From NCBI GenBank assembly GCA_963971575.1, contig OZ020611.1:54655381-54719380 (forward strand): a stretch of 64,000 bases of DNA, written 5' to 3'. The stretch is from Liopterus haemorrhoidalis. Its lineage: Eukaryota > Arthropoda > Insecta > Coleoptera > Dytiscidae. The notes beneath the pieces are model-generated. The model made no database searches. It was not told the origin of the DNA and was given only the letters and a program-made list of their open reading frames with translations. Position 1 is the first letter of the stretch. The number at the start of each line of letters is the position of its first letter. This document shows, piece after piece, positions 21,846 through 33,247 of the stretch. A program made the position numbers and the translations under genes.

Positions 21846-22589
21846 GTTTGTTCAATTACAATCGATTTTTCCAAGAACGGTTTAACTTAGAGAGTTCGTT
21901 TTGATTCTAAAAAATTCTCCTAATAATTCAGAAGAACCTTATTGTTTTTTATAAAGATCCGACACCGGAAACGGAAGTTATTAAACTTTAAAATTTAAAA
22001 AAATTCATAACTAGTAAACCAAATCTTGGACAAACATTTGTATAAAACATAATTTAATGTATTTTTAAAGGTTTACCTAAATCTTTTTTTTTTTAATTTT
22101 TTTTTTGTTGTTATTTTTTTTTTATGTTAGGGCAAGTATAGCGGAGGCCTTCCTTCGCCACTGGTTTTTTGAATTAATCGGATCCGAAATCTTAATATTT
22201 TCATGAACCGGAATAACATTGTCATTAATTTCAAGAACTGGAACCAATAAGGTAGTATAACATAGAGACTGAACGAGGACGAGTTGTTATGAAGCCAACA
22301 CCTCCTTAGGCGGGGAAACGGGGGTTGCTCCGAAGAGTTGTACAGTTTGCATACATCAATGTTTTGCCGATAAGAATTGAAAATAAAAATATATTTTATT
22401 AATACTGTAAATTGCAAATTTTAATAAAATAAATTTCATAAAAAATATTAAATTAACCTGAATTTATTCATATTCATATTCATTTATTGAACAAGTACAT
22501 TTAATTCGTTTGATAATTTATCGTTTAATTTAATGTATTTATCTTAAATATTTAAATACATTAACAGTTAAAAGTATGATAATAGGTGC
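21846..22589. other. No gene recognised; 3' flank of protease copy B
   Basis: AT-rich DNA with T-rich tracts near 22081-22120. The minus-strand frame at 22127-22417 resembles nothing I know. Downstream of the protease stop codon (minus strand) there are AATAAATG-like hexamers around 22470-22490 that could serve as poly(A) signals. Confidence 0.3.
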
Positions 22590-22960
22590 TCACTGAGACT
22601 GACAAATGCTCCTTGTTCTTGCTTTTATATGGCATGCCTCTTTAAGCCAGGAAATATATCTGGGTACTGATGGGACGACGACTAGTTGCTCTTTTTTGTC
22701 ACATCCGAAAGCGTATCCACCAATACCAGTCAGATGGTGACCAAAACAAATCAATGGTACTCCACTATTCCCATAACAGATATCAGCTACATTCATTTCA
22801 GCGCAGATCCAAAAAACTAGATTAATGCCCGTCTCATTGTATTCATCTCTCAATAGTTTTGAACATGTGGGCATATCTATTATTCGTACAGTTGTTAGTT
22901 TTAAAAACTGGTCATCAAAATTTAGTGCATTTGTCAATCCAATTACGGTGCACAGTGTTC
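22590..22960 (-). CDS. Serine protease homologue copy B, C-terminal exon
   Basis: Encodes the second half of a chymotrypsin (S1) fold: 'GTLCTVIGLTNAL' (the c.vsGwG strand), 'TTVRIIDMPTCSKLL', then 'DICYGNSGVPLICFG' and 'VPSVPRYISWLKEAC' before the stop at 22590. The serine of the GDSGGP motif is kept but the motif reads GNSGVP. The acceptor is TTTTTTCAG|GA at 22961. The split glycine codon (phase 1) matches the donor of the exon at 33248. This frame pairing and the domain order make the two-exon join convincing. The intron would be about 10.3 kb and is full of transposons. Confidence 0.75.
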
Positions 22961-23549
22961 CTGAAAAAACAATGTACCTATACAGTGGAACCTCTGTATT
23001 CGTCAACCTTCATATTCATAATATTCGATATTCGTCACATTGGATGACAATTTTTGTCCCCCATATTCGTAGGTATTTTCCGTATTTGTCGTCACTCGCA
23101 CCGCCGCGCATTGGACCAACATTGGACAAATTCCTTGTTAAAACGAGTGCTGCTAAATCATCGACAAAACAGATCCCATGATCAGAATTGGAATTACTAT
23201 TGGCTGTTTTATTTTAATTGATAGCAACTCTTGTTTTCAACATTAACCTTCCACCTTTTCCACTTCTACCACTATGTTTATCTATTTACTACAATAAAAG
23301 GTGCGTTCGACATAAGCTAATAATCTATACATTCTGCACAATTTACACAAGAAGCCTTCGTCATAAAGTTTCTGTGTGCTTTGTGCTGCACGAAGATCGT
23401 TCGGTTTATACTGTGCAGTGCAGTTTGTGTTGCACAATCGTCATAAGTTCAGATCGTACGGCAATTTGTGCAATAATAATGTGAATATTTTTATAACAAT
23501 TTATATGTATAATATTAAAAGTGTATCAGGAAAAGAATATATCCAAATT

Positions 23550-24450
23550 GGTACAGCGGGGGAGTTGATTGAACTAATTACAGAAAAACATAAGGCACAC
23601 ACTAAATTTAAACGATTTGGCACTAAATCATGCTATCAATACTTTTCAGTTTTGAGAAAAAAAGTAAAGAAAATCATTAAGGAATGCTACGATAGTTACA
23701 TTAATAAAGTCGAGAATGAAATTCCAGCTAATCCAAAAAAATTCTGGTCTTATGTAGCAAGCACAAAACAGCAAACCATACCCAGTAACATAACTTATGA
23801 AAATAACAATTCCTCAGATGGAATTGAAATATGTGACTTTTTTTCTAAATATTTTAGCTCAGTTTACACCAACAATCACACCCAACAAACCAATAATTCG
23901 CCTTCCTATAGCACAAACCAATGTATTCCGTCTAACCTCAATTTATCGGATTGCTGTATTACGGATATTAAAGTTTCTGTTGCGTTAGGTGAAATGGATA
24001 TTAACAAAGGAGCAGGGCCCGTTAATATTCCGGCTATTTTTATTAAAAAATGCAGCGAATCATTAAGCCTGCCCCTTACCTTAATTTATAAAAAATCGTT
24101 GAGCGAATCATATTTTCCTAAATTGTGGAAAAGGGCATTAGTTGTTCCGATTTTCAAGACGGGTAATAGAAACTTGGTTGAACACTACCGTCCAATTTCT
24201 AAACTTTGTATTTTTGAAAAATTTTTTGAACGATTTATTTATAAAACATTATTTTATTTTGTTAAAAATATAATTAATATTGAACAACATGGATTCTTCG
24301 CGGGCCGTTTAGTAGATACCAATCTCACAGTCTACGCAGATTATATATTAAAATCAATGGATAAAAGAATTCTGCTTGATGCCATTTACACCGATTTTAG
24401 CAAAGCATTAGATACTGTTGACCGTAACTTACTTTTAGCAAAGCTAGCTT
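23550..24450 (+). mobile_element. Jockey-like LINE, part 1 (RT fingers/palm)
   Basis: The frame contains 'FWSYVASTKQQ', 'PAIFIKKCSESLSLPL', 'FPKLWKRALVVPIFKTGNR', 'HYRPISKLCIFEKFFERF', 'QHGFFAGRLVDTNL' and 'LLDAIYTDFSKALDTVD', which are successive conserved blocks of a jockey/CR1 reverse transcriptase. It is 5' truncated (no endonuclease). The frame is cut at about 24450 by an inserted element and resumes at about 25387. Confidence 0.85.
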
Positions 24451-24770
24451 CAATAAGGGATACGCATAAAATTTATATTTCTTTAAAACTACATTATTTT
24501 GATATGTTAATATTAGTTATGTCACCTAACAAAACAAAAATCACATTTTAATTAATATTATAGCGAAATTTTTTAATTAAAATATTGTAAATTTGAAATA
24601 AGCCGACCACGGAGCGAAGGTTGCCGAGTAAAAACGACTGAGTATGGCGTCAAACGATAGGGGTTTCACGTCACAGATACAGCTACAACATAATCTTTAC
24701 ACTGTGTATATTGTATTGTTCGAGAGTTTTGTATTTGTTTTTAAACAATTTTTCACGCATTTATTATTAA

Positions 24771-24863
24771 AATGGCAGATAAAGATTTTGTTAGGGCTCA
24801 GAGTGATAATTTACCCAACATTGATGCATTTATGCTCACAAACATAAAATTTACTTTTTTCTG
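24771..24863 (+). pseudogene. N-terminal fragment of a transposon-linked ORF
   Basis: ATG then A-D-K-D-F-V-R-A-Q-S-D-N-L-P-N-I-D-A-F-M-L before an early stop. From memory, starts of this style precede SWIM-finger/YqaJ-type proteins in insect genomes; that assignment is weak. Another piece that may come from the same protein type is at 52210-52428. Confidence 0.35.
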
Positions 24864-25044
24864 AAATATCGGTTTTATTTCGCCCCATAGCTTCCAGCCA
24901 CAAATTTCGCCTTTTCTGTTGTTTTTCGCCATCAGGTAATGATATAAATTGTTTTTTTGGGTTTCTAGTTGAACTAATTGTGCACATCTGTTCTGAACAA
25001 TATTTTCGATTATGTTTCGAAGTACTGGTGCCTGGATCTTCCAT
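24811..25044 (-). pseudogene. THAP-finger N-terminal fragment
   Basis: Reads 'KYCSEQMC' (first zinc cysteine pair), 'KKQFISLPDGEKQQKRRNLW' (the F-x-FP and tryptophan region) and 'FYVCEH', after which the expected 'HF' is lost and a stop follows. The order and spacing match a C2CH THAP domain, the DNA-binding module of P-like and Kolobok-like transposases and of host zinc-finger proteins. Truncated and very likely inactive. Confidence 0.55.
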
Positions 25045-25386
25045 ATTTTATATATTTTAATATAAAATTTAATTCGGTAAACATGTATAAATTGTTTTTA
25101 TAGAATTAAACTTTATTTTAATTAAAATCACTCTAACTTTAAATAACCTATAAAAGTTATACAAACAAATAAGTTCATAACAGACTATGTACGCTGGGTA
25201 GGCTAGTAGTGTCATGCGTCAGTTAGAAGGTGTATGACGTCACACGTCGTTTTCGCGCGCTACATACATTTATGATTTTTTTAAGCCTACAAATTAAAAA
25301 AAAAATTAAAAACTGTTTTTTATGTTTATATGCAACAAGAGGAATATAATAAAAAAAATTAAAAAAATCATGCCTATCCCCTATTG

Positions 25387-26492
25387 GTGTAAGTGGTATT
25401 GCATGATAGAGAACAGAGTGTTACATTCAACGGGTTTCAGTCAAATTTTGTAAAAATTTCTTCCGGTGTACCCCACAGAGCTCATTTAGCCCCCTTACTT
25501 TTTAATATCTTCATTAACGACGTGTCAGTATGTTTCCAGAATACAAAATTTTTAATGTATGCTGATGATCTCAAATTATATAAGAAGGTGACATCTCTAA
25601 ACGACCGCCAGGCAATACAAGAAGACATTGATCGATTTAATAATTATTGTAACCTCAACAGACTTAAATTAAATATAAAAAAATGTAAAAAAATAACTTT
25701 CACACGTAACCGACATATTATTAATTTTTCGTATAAAATCAAAGACAAAAATTTAGAACATGTTGACCAAATTAAAGATCTAGGCGTTATATTAGATTCC
25801 AAATTATTTTATGATATACACATAAACTCTATAATTAAAAAGGCATATAAAATGCTAGGCTTTATATTAAGAATCAGCAAACCATTTAAGTGTGAAAAAA
25901 CATTATTAACGTTATATTACACATCTGTAAGAAGTCACCTAGAATATGCCACTGAGTGTTGGTCACCCCAATATATGGTCTATATAAAGCGGCTTGAAAA
26001 TATACAAATAAAATTTACAAAACACTTCTACTACCGATTTCCAAACAACCATTTAAATTTAATAACTTTAGAAAAAAGAAGAATATTTTTGGATGTCGCT
26101 CTGTTATTCAAAATAATAAATAATATTGTTGATTGCCCACCACTACTAGATTATTTACGCTTACACATCCCTAATTACATCTCGAGAAATAATGACCTTT
26201 TTTACTTATCATTTAACAGAACAAACTCGGCTTTTAACTCACCGCTGAACAGAATCTGCTTAAACTTTAATAACATCTCAACAAATGACAACTTTCCTGA
26301 TATATTTTTGCTAAATTTCACACAATTTAAAAAATGTATTCTACGACTGTTATAAATGCTATTATAACATCAAAAATTTTACTGTTATGTAATTTGTGTT
26401 ATATAAATGTATTAATCTATACTAGTGCCGCACTGTTATTGGGTATGTCCTGTTGTGTGGCCGAATTTTGTAAATTAAAAATAAAATAAAAA
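25387..26492 (+). mobile_element. Jockey-like LINE, part 2 (RT palm/thumb and 3' end)
   Basis: Resumes at 'VKISSGVPHRAHLAPLLFN' (the SGVPQGS block with Q to H and S to A changes). It then has the catalytic 'MYADDLKLY', 'HVDQIKDLGVILDSKLFYD', 'LLTLYYTSVRSHLEYATECW' and 'LITLEKRRIFLDVALLFKII', to a stop at 26355. A 3' untranslated part follows and ends in an AAATAAAATAAAAA tail near 26492. Together with part 1 this is one 5'-truncated copy. Confidence 0.85.
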
Positions 26493-26918
26493 GGTTTTTC
26501 GCGGTAAAATTACAAAGTTATTATTTCTGCAAAACAATATGAGTGAAAACAATCAAGATATCATTGTTTATGCCTGCAGCATTTGCAAAATAAATAGTAT
26601 AGACATGAACCTCATGCTGGAACATGGTATATAAATATACTCAAAAATACTCTTTTCTTGATTTAATTTAATTTTCTGGATATAAGCGGAAATGTATTTT
26701 AAATTGATTTGTAGTCATGTTTGGAACAGTACTTTCTGCATATTCAAACACTTTTTCCAAAATATTTTCTGGTTTGGAAAATTTTTCTGAATTGTCTACC
26801 TCATCAAATGAAATTTCTTTTATATTACTTAAAAGCATCGCAAAACCTTCATGCGCCATTTATATATTATCGTACAAAGCAATTAGCAGGAGACAGACTT
26901 GATGTAATCAAACACATA

Positions 26919-28222
26919 TAGGGATAGGAATTTATTTTTGAATATCGATTCGATATATCGTAAGTGTGATATCGATATTCGATATATATCGAAGTAAACA
27001 TATCGATATTTTCGATATATCGAAATAACTAACACGTAACATATAAGATATATAAATTACAGTTCTTTTTTTTTTGGTTTGGCCGGAAAAGGAATCGCCA
27101 TTTGACAGACAATCACTTTACAGTTGGTATTCACCCAGCTATCAACCAACTTTCCAATATTTTCCTAGTTAACTGCTCTTATAATTAAATATATATGCTG
27201 TTCACTTTTGTAAGGACAAACCAGATTTTTTTGGTTACTTTTATAGTATATATAGTAAATATTTTTTTTATATGAACTGTCTCATTTTGTAATACGTAAA
27301 AACGGGGAACTAACAGGGAAAGTTCATTTTTTATTTTGTATATTTACAATACATGTATAACGTCAAAGTCCGTTTACACCACAAAAGTTACCAAAATCTT
27401 CAGATCTACTTACGTATTACAAAAAGAATTAACTTATAGTAAAAGTACTTTTATAGTGTATTACGGACTTTAAATGTTAATTAAAAATATTCGTTACGTT
27501 GTAAAACCGACTTTAGATTTATTGTTTATGATCATTATTAAGAAAGTGAAAATTAAAAAAAAAATTAATACCAACATGACATACAATTTCAAAGGTGCAA
27601 ATTATTGAAATCAAAATTTCGTCTTACTTTAAAGATTAGGCGGAACTAAATGGAAATTTCGTTATTTTAGGTTGTCACGAAAAGGGACCTTGCTTGGGTT
27701 ATTTCATGTTTCAGGTTTGGTATGCGAAAATTTAAAATTCCAACAATGAAACTAACGCCAGTGAAACCATGGAAGCGAATGACATATGTCAAATATTTTA
27801 ATACATTTTTTCATATTTTGAAGACTTGATAAATAAATGGGAAATTTTTATTGAGAATGACAAAAAATTAAAATGCAATGAAAAGGACATTTTATAATGA
27901 CAATCAATTTAATCTAGAATTTGCAATGTGAGTATGATTTACAAAGCTTAAACAAAATGACCAAAAGTCTGAATGAATAGATAAAAATTACTAGATTTCA
28001 AAATCTAGTTCCGCCTAAACATTTAGAATTGCCTATAGTTTGTTTTTACAAAAGTGAACAGCATATATTTAAATGTAAAAGATATACAAGAATACCGATA
28101 TTTTGTGCGAATATCGATATTTTGCACGATATATCGCATTTCAAATATCGATATAAAAATATCGATATATTTTTCTATAGTATCGATATTTTCGAAATAT
28201 CGATATATCGTTCCCATCCCTA
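26919..28222. mobile_element. hAT element (1,304 bp) with perfect 8-bp TSD
   Basis: TAGGGATAGGAATTT (26919) and CGTTCCCATCCCTA (ending 28222) lie between AACACATA at 26911-26918 and 28223-28230. The subterminal regions consist of repeated TATCGATATTCGATATATCG motifs on both sides. It contains a nested family F MITE (27196-28063), which itself contains family E and C/G-like MITEs. Confidence 0.85.
27196..28063. mobile_element. Family F MITE copy 3 hosting two further MITEs
   Basis: TGCTGTTCACTTTTGTAAGGACA (27196) to TACAAAAGTGAACAGCA (ending 28063), set in TATATA. Inside are a family E copy at about 27271-27436 ('CTGTCTCATTTTGTAATACG') and a C/G-related copy at about 27628-28034 ('TTAGGCGGAACTAAATGG ... 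CTAGTTCCGCCTAAAC'). All use TA targets, giving a three-level nest within the hAT. Confidence 0.75.
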
Positions 28223-28492
28223 AACACATATAATTCAATTGTTTACAAAAAAAAGGTTAGAATAATAGTTTGAATAACTGCACAATCTGAACAAAGCGTT
28301 CGTCTTTGACTTTCTTGCACAGTGTGCACAGTGGTCACGTGACAAAAAAATTACACGCCACAGACACAGAGTTAACACTGCACAGTTATGCCGAAGGCAC
28401 CTTAAGTTAAAGTTCAAACAACATTTTGTAAAAATTTTGTACCACATTTAGAAGTTGGAAACACATTAATTGAATTTCAGTTATTTTTTATT

Positions 28493-31436
28493 AGTCTAGT
28501 GCCTACGCACCATATTTTACGTTGATACTGCACTTAATGATAATGGAATGCAATTTAGCACACGTGTTTCTTATAAAAATTAAATCATTTTGACCCGCAG
28601 CACCTATTTGTGAATCGAGGCAAATTCAAGATGGCGGCGAAACTAGCGCGCCAATTACGATAACGATAAATAATTTTTATAATACAGCAAAATAGCTAAA
28701 TACATATTTGTACAATGGACCTTTAGCTACAATTTGTCGCGTCGTACGCAAATTTCCGTTACTTAGTTTACAAGATACCGTCCATAATTCATTCTCAGAC
28801 GCAAAAAAGTGATTTCCGAAATGGCTAACGAATTTCGTATGATATGGCTCGTTTTCTATTAATTTAATGCCGTAAATTACGAATCTGTTATCAAAATGGC
28901 GAAAATTTAAAATTTTGATAGATTTTTTTCCCAAATTCGAGACATGTTGATGTTCTCTATGACTGCAAATCTGCGTATATTAATATTTTGTTTCAATTCT
29001 TCCTAAATCTGTAGGACATATCCTTGGCTACAAGAATATGTGCGGAATTTTTCTCTGCGGGGCGCCAAAATTAAGGTAGCGGCCGAAATGTATAAAATCT
29101 TAACTTCGTATTAGTTTGACACTCTTTATATCGTTTTCGACCAAATCGGACCTGTAAATTACAAAAATTAAATAAAAAATGGCATATGACTTATTATTCG
29201 GCTTTTGCCCGAAATGAAATAAAAAAAATTACATATCCGGCCGGAACGGCTGTAAATTATGGCATTAAAATAAGATACACCATGCATGTACGGAATGCAT
29301 CAATTTGCTTAGGTTTGTTTGCAGCACCTGGTCTCAAATGAAGCCGCTTTCGAAATAACGCTCGAAAATCGAATTTTGCTATTTACATCAAATTTGTTGA
29401 GTTGTATATCAAATTCGGGTATATTGAAGTCGCAAATTTCGAAAATGAAGTTAATTTAAAGATTTGCTACACAAAAGATTTTATTTTGCCCGAAAAAAAT
29501 AATTACATGTATTCTTTACATAGCAATGAAATTCATTACACGGAAGTGAACTCTCTCCATCCAAAAGAGCAGTAAATAGCAGTTCTGACAAAATAATATA
29601 GATTACTACACACATAATACGATTCTAATGGTGGCCGAAAACTATTCTTTCGAAAATGGTTAAAATATTCTCAGATATTTTTACCAGTTATCAGGACAAC
29701 ATTTTAATGTGTTGATATATCCTCTATATGTGCCAATAATACTGACTTCCTCTACTACTTCATTCTATACAAAATGAAGATATTCGATGAATTCTTGTTC
29801 AACACTAGTCTAAATCGAAGTCGAAACCTGGTGTTAAACATTATTTTGCATAATTAATTGAAGAAACATTTTAAATAAACTTTAATTTAAGAAATAATAC
29901 GTAATTTTTAATTATTAGGGAACGGACGTAATTAGCCCCTAACTTGACTTGGCGTTTTCATAGGCGTAGTTTTTAAAAATATAATTTTGAAATATTTTAC
30001 CCCTTTAAAAATTTAAAATAAACCTAAATTAAAATTAATAACGGCAATAATCAGTACATTTGATGGCATGAATGGACATACTCTATCTCACTAGAATTTT
30101 ATCTTTACATAGGCCCACCCAATTAGTGAGGCTTTTGACTTTGATTTGTAAACAAATATAAATTATTTTGTAAGGTAGGACTGGAAGTCAATATTATTAG
30201 CAAACATAAAGGAACTATCAACACATTAAAATGTTGTCCTAATAACTGGTAAAAATATTAGAGAATATTTTAACCATTTTCGAAAGAATAGTTTTCGGCC
30301 ACCATTAGAATCGTATTAAGTGTGTAGTAATCTATATTATTTTATCAGAACTGCTATATACTACTCTTTTGGATGGAGAGACACTTCACTGTCGTGTAAT
30401 GAATCTCACTGCTATGTAAATAATACATGTAATTATTTTTTTTCGGGCAAAATGCAATCATATGTCTAGCAAATCTTTAAATTAACTCAATTTTCGAAAT
30501 CTACGACTTCAATATACCCGAAATTGATATACAACTCAACAAATTTGATGTAAATAGCAAAATTCGATTTTCGAGCGTAATTTCGAAAGCGGCTTCATTT
30601 GAGACCAGGTGCTGCGAACAAACCTAAGCAAATTTATACATTCCGTATATGCATGGAGTATCTTACTTAAATGTCATAATTTACAGCCGTTCCGGCCGGA
30701 TATGTAATTTTTTTTATTTCATTTCGGGCAAAATCCGAATAATAACAAGTCATATGCCATTTTTTATTTCATTTTTGTAATTTACAGGTCCGATTTGGTC
30801 GAAAACGATATAAAAAGTGTCAAACTAATACGAAGTTAAGATTTTACACATTTCGGCCGCTACCTTAATTTTGGCGTCCCGCAAAGAAAAATTCCGCACA
30901 TATTCTTGTAGCCAAGGATATGCCCTACAGATTTAGGTAGAATTGAAACAAAATATTAATATACGCAGATTTGCAGTGATAGAGAATATCAACATGTCTC
31001 GAATTTGGGAAAAAAATCTATCAAAATTTTAAATTTTCGCCATTTTGATAACAGATTCGTAATCTACGGCATTAAATTAATAGAAAACAAGCCATGTCAT
31101 ACGAAATTCGTTAGCCATTTCGGAAATCATTTTTTTGCGTCTGAGAATGAATTTTGGACCGTATCTTGTAAACTAAGTGACGGAAATTCGCGTACGACGC
31201 GGCAAATTGTAGCTAAAGGTACATTGTACAAATATGTATTTAACTATTTTGCTGTATCATAAGAATCAGTTATCGTTATCGTAATTGGCGCGCTTGTTTC
31301 GCCGCCATCTTGAATTTGCCTCGATTCACAAATAGGTGCTGCGGATCAAAATGATTTAATTTTTATAAGGAACACGTGTGCCAAATGGCATTCCATTATC
31401 ATCAAGTGCAGTATCTTTCGACGTAGGCACCAGACT
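28493..31436. mobile_element. Foldback-type element with ~1.26-kb inverted arms
   Basis: AGTCTAGTGCCTACG (28493) pairs with the complement of ACGTAGGCACCAGACT (ending 31436). The match continues inward through 'CAAGATGGCGGCGAAACTAGCGCGCC' to about 29752 and 30185, leaving a ~430-bp unique centre. Arms look over 90% identical. Each arm contains a mirrored 85-codon frame (28677-28934 minus, 31005-31262 plus) starting M-G-K-K-S-I-K-I-L-N-F. Its conservation may simply reflect arm identity. No clear target duplication. Confidence 0.75.
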
Positions 31437-31782
31437 ATATGGGAAAAATTATTTCTAGATTCGTCATATTCTATATGTATTCGTTACACCCCCAGGAACA
31501 GATTAATGACGAATATAGGGGTTCCATTGTATATCAGTGGTGCTCATAAGGTTGAACGCTTAATGATTTAAAATCTATAGCCAGCGAAAAAGTATTTAAA
31601 AAAAAAAGTTTGTTAAAAATATAATTCAACACGGCAGAGACATTAAAGAAACGTACATGAGGAAAATATGAAATTAATTTCAAAAATTCTGGGTGCGACG
31701 AGTTTCGACCAATCAGAATGTCCAGTATGCTATGTTAGTAAAATCTAGGACAGCAGAATTAGGAAAATGATAATATATAATA

Positions 31783-32082
31783 CAGTGGTACCTCGGGTTA
31801 CGAATTTAATTTGTTCCGTTAAGGAAGTTAGCTCGTAACCCTAAAGTCGAAACAAATTTCCCCATAAGGAATACATAATGTAAATTCAATTAATTCGTTC
31901 CAGACCGCCAAAAATATTACTTTATAATAATAGTGTACAACCAATGTGCACCAATATTATTTAATAATACCAATCTATAATGTTATCGATCGTACGGTTC
32001 GTAACCCGAAATTTGTTCGTAAGTCGTGACAAAAATTTTGACGAATCTCGGTTCATAACCTGAAACATACGTAACCAGAGAC
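31783..32082. mobile_element. Tigger/pogo-like MITE, arm B copy, right end deleted
   Basis: Same as 11723-12049 but ends at 'CGTAACCAGAGAC' without the GGTACCACTG terminus or TA; about 30 bp are deleted at that edge. Also has a small 'TTAAGGAAG' change near its left end. Confidence 0.7.
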
Positions 32083-32181
32083 CAATATTTTGCGAATAGA
32101 TCCAAGTGCTTATTCGGGGATTTCCAGATATTCACTAGCAGAACTGGTGTGCATATGAACTCTGGCATTTACCCTCTAGTT

Positions 32182-32894
32182 CAGGGCTGCCCAACCAGTC
32201 GATCGCGATCTACCGGTCGATCGCAGCGAGATTTTAAGTAGATCTTTAGTTTTCTCTTGATTCCATGTACTTAAAAATACATTTTATAAATATGAAGAAA
32301 AAATTCATTCTTATTTTTTCCATAAATTCAGGGCTACCGTAACACATTGATTGCCATGGGGGTGACCAGCAAAGATATTTAAATTAATACTAATAACGAT
32401 AAACTTGGAGATAAGTGACTGGCAAGATGATGGTCTGGCACAATCTAATATATAATTTTCCGTAAGGAGACCAGTAATCGCACACCAAAAAACCACCAAT
32501 TTATAAAAATACACCGAAAAAATTATTATCTTAACATATCCTAACCAAAAAAATTTAAAAACAAAGAACCATTTTCTAATCATCTTGCATAAAATTCGTT
32601 GGCGATCAATGTGTTAACTGTCGGGCTAAAAATGCAGCCTTGGAGGGCCTATGAAGAATTTCATAAACATTTTTTTGAAATTTTGTTTTGTGTATTAGGT
32701 TATTTTTACTTGTAAAACAACTTTAAAATTGTAATAAGTAAAGCATTTTTTTAAAAATTTCTTCCCGGGGGAGGACACCCTGACCCGTGAGGGCACTCTA
32801 TGCCCCCCAGTGGCGGGCTACGCTTTCTGGTCGATCGTGGTAAAAATATATATAAAAAAGTAAATCCCAAATATAAAAAGGTTGAACAACCGTG
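32182..32894. mobile_element. hAT element (713 bp) with perfect 8-bp TSD and in-window empty site
   Basis: CAGGGCTGCCCAACCAGTCG (32182) and GGTTGAACAACCGTG (ending 32894) are flanked by CTCTAGTT at 32174-32181 and 32895-32902. Arm A has a single CTCTAGTT here (about 12134-12141). Subterminal GATCGATC-rich sequence ('GTCGATCGCGATC', 'GGTCGATCGTGG') occurs at both ends. Non-coding. Confidence 0.9.
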
Positions 32895-33247
32895 CTCTAG
32901 TTTAATGACAAAACATTATCTTAGGTTAGGAAAGTGTCAGGTTAGTAGAATCGAGCGAAATTAGCTACCTATATTCTAGTTTAATGACAAAACACTATTT
33001 AGGTTAGTAGAATGAGAGCGGAGCGAGTATTACTGACTGCGGCGAGTCTGCTGAATGCGGCCATTTTATCCAAGCAAAGAATCATTAAAAAAAAAAACAG
33101 AATAAAACCATTTAATTAAACTTGCGGAACCCTGAAAACGTTCCACGAACCCCAGGGTTCCGCGGAACACAGGTTGAATACCACTGACCTAGACTGATCA
33201 TTCTAATGTTTGAACGGACTAAAGATCAAGAAATGGATAATATTTAC

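Larger units (their letters stand above)
24451..25386. mobile_element. Deletion derivative of a two-gene DNA transposon (THAP and SWIM-type ORF starts)
   Basis: The termini CAATAAGGGATACGCAT and ATGCCTATCCCCTATTG are inverted (with mismatches) and sit between the two halves of the LINE. Inside, two short coding starts face each other: M-A-D-K-D-F-V at 24771 (+) and a THAP-like start from 25044 (-). They overlap by a few bases at 24811-24863. Both end abruptly, as if the middle of a larger element had been deleted. Target duplication not found; about 60 bp of LINE are missing at the site. Confidence 0.5.
22983..31529. mobile_element. Tigger-like element split by about 7 kb of later insertions
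   Basis: TA|CAGTGGAACCTCTGTATTCGTCA at 22983 and TGACGAATATAGGGGTTCCATTG|TA ending 31529 are inverted copies (20 of 23 bases). Removing the LINE (23550-26492), hAT (26919-28222) and foldback element (28493-31436) between them leaves about 1.3 kb, a plausible non-autonomous Tigger. The residual segments (22983-23549, 26493-26918, 28223-28492, 31437-31529) show only scraps of frames. That both ends belong to one copy is inference. Confidence 0.5.

Noticed and set aside
28677..28934. 85-codon frame mirrored at 31005-31262 as a possible gene pair
   Set aside because: Kept only as part of the foldback arms: identity of the two frames is explained by arm identity and no domain is recognised.
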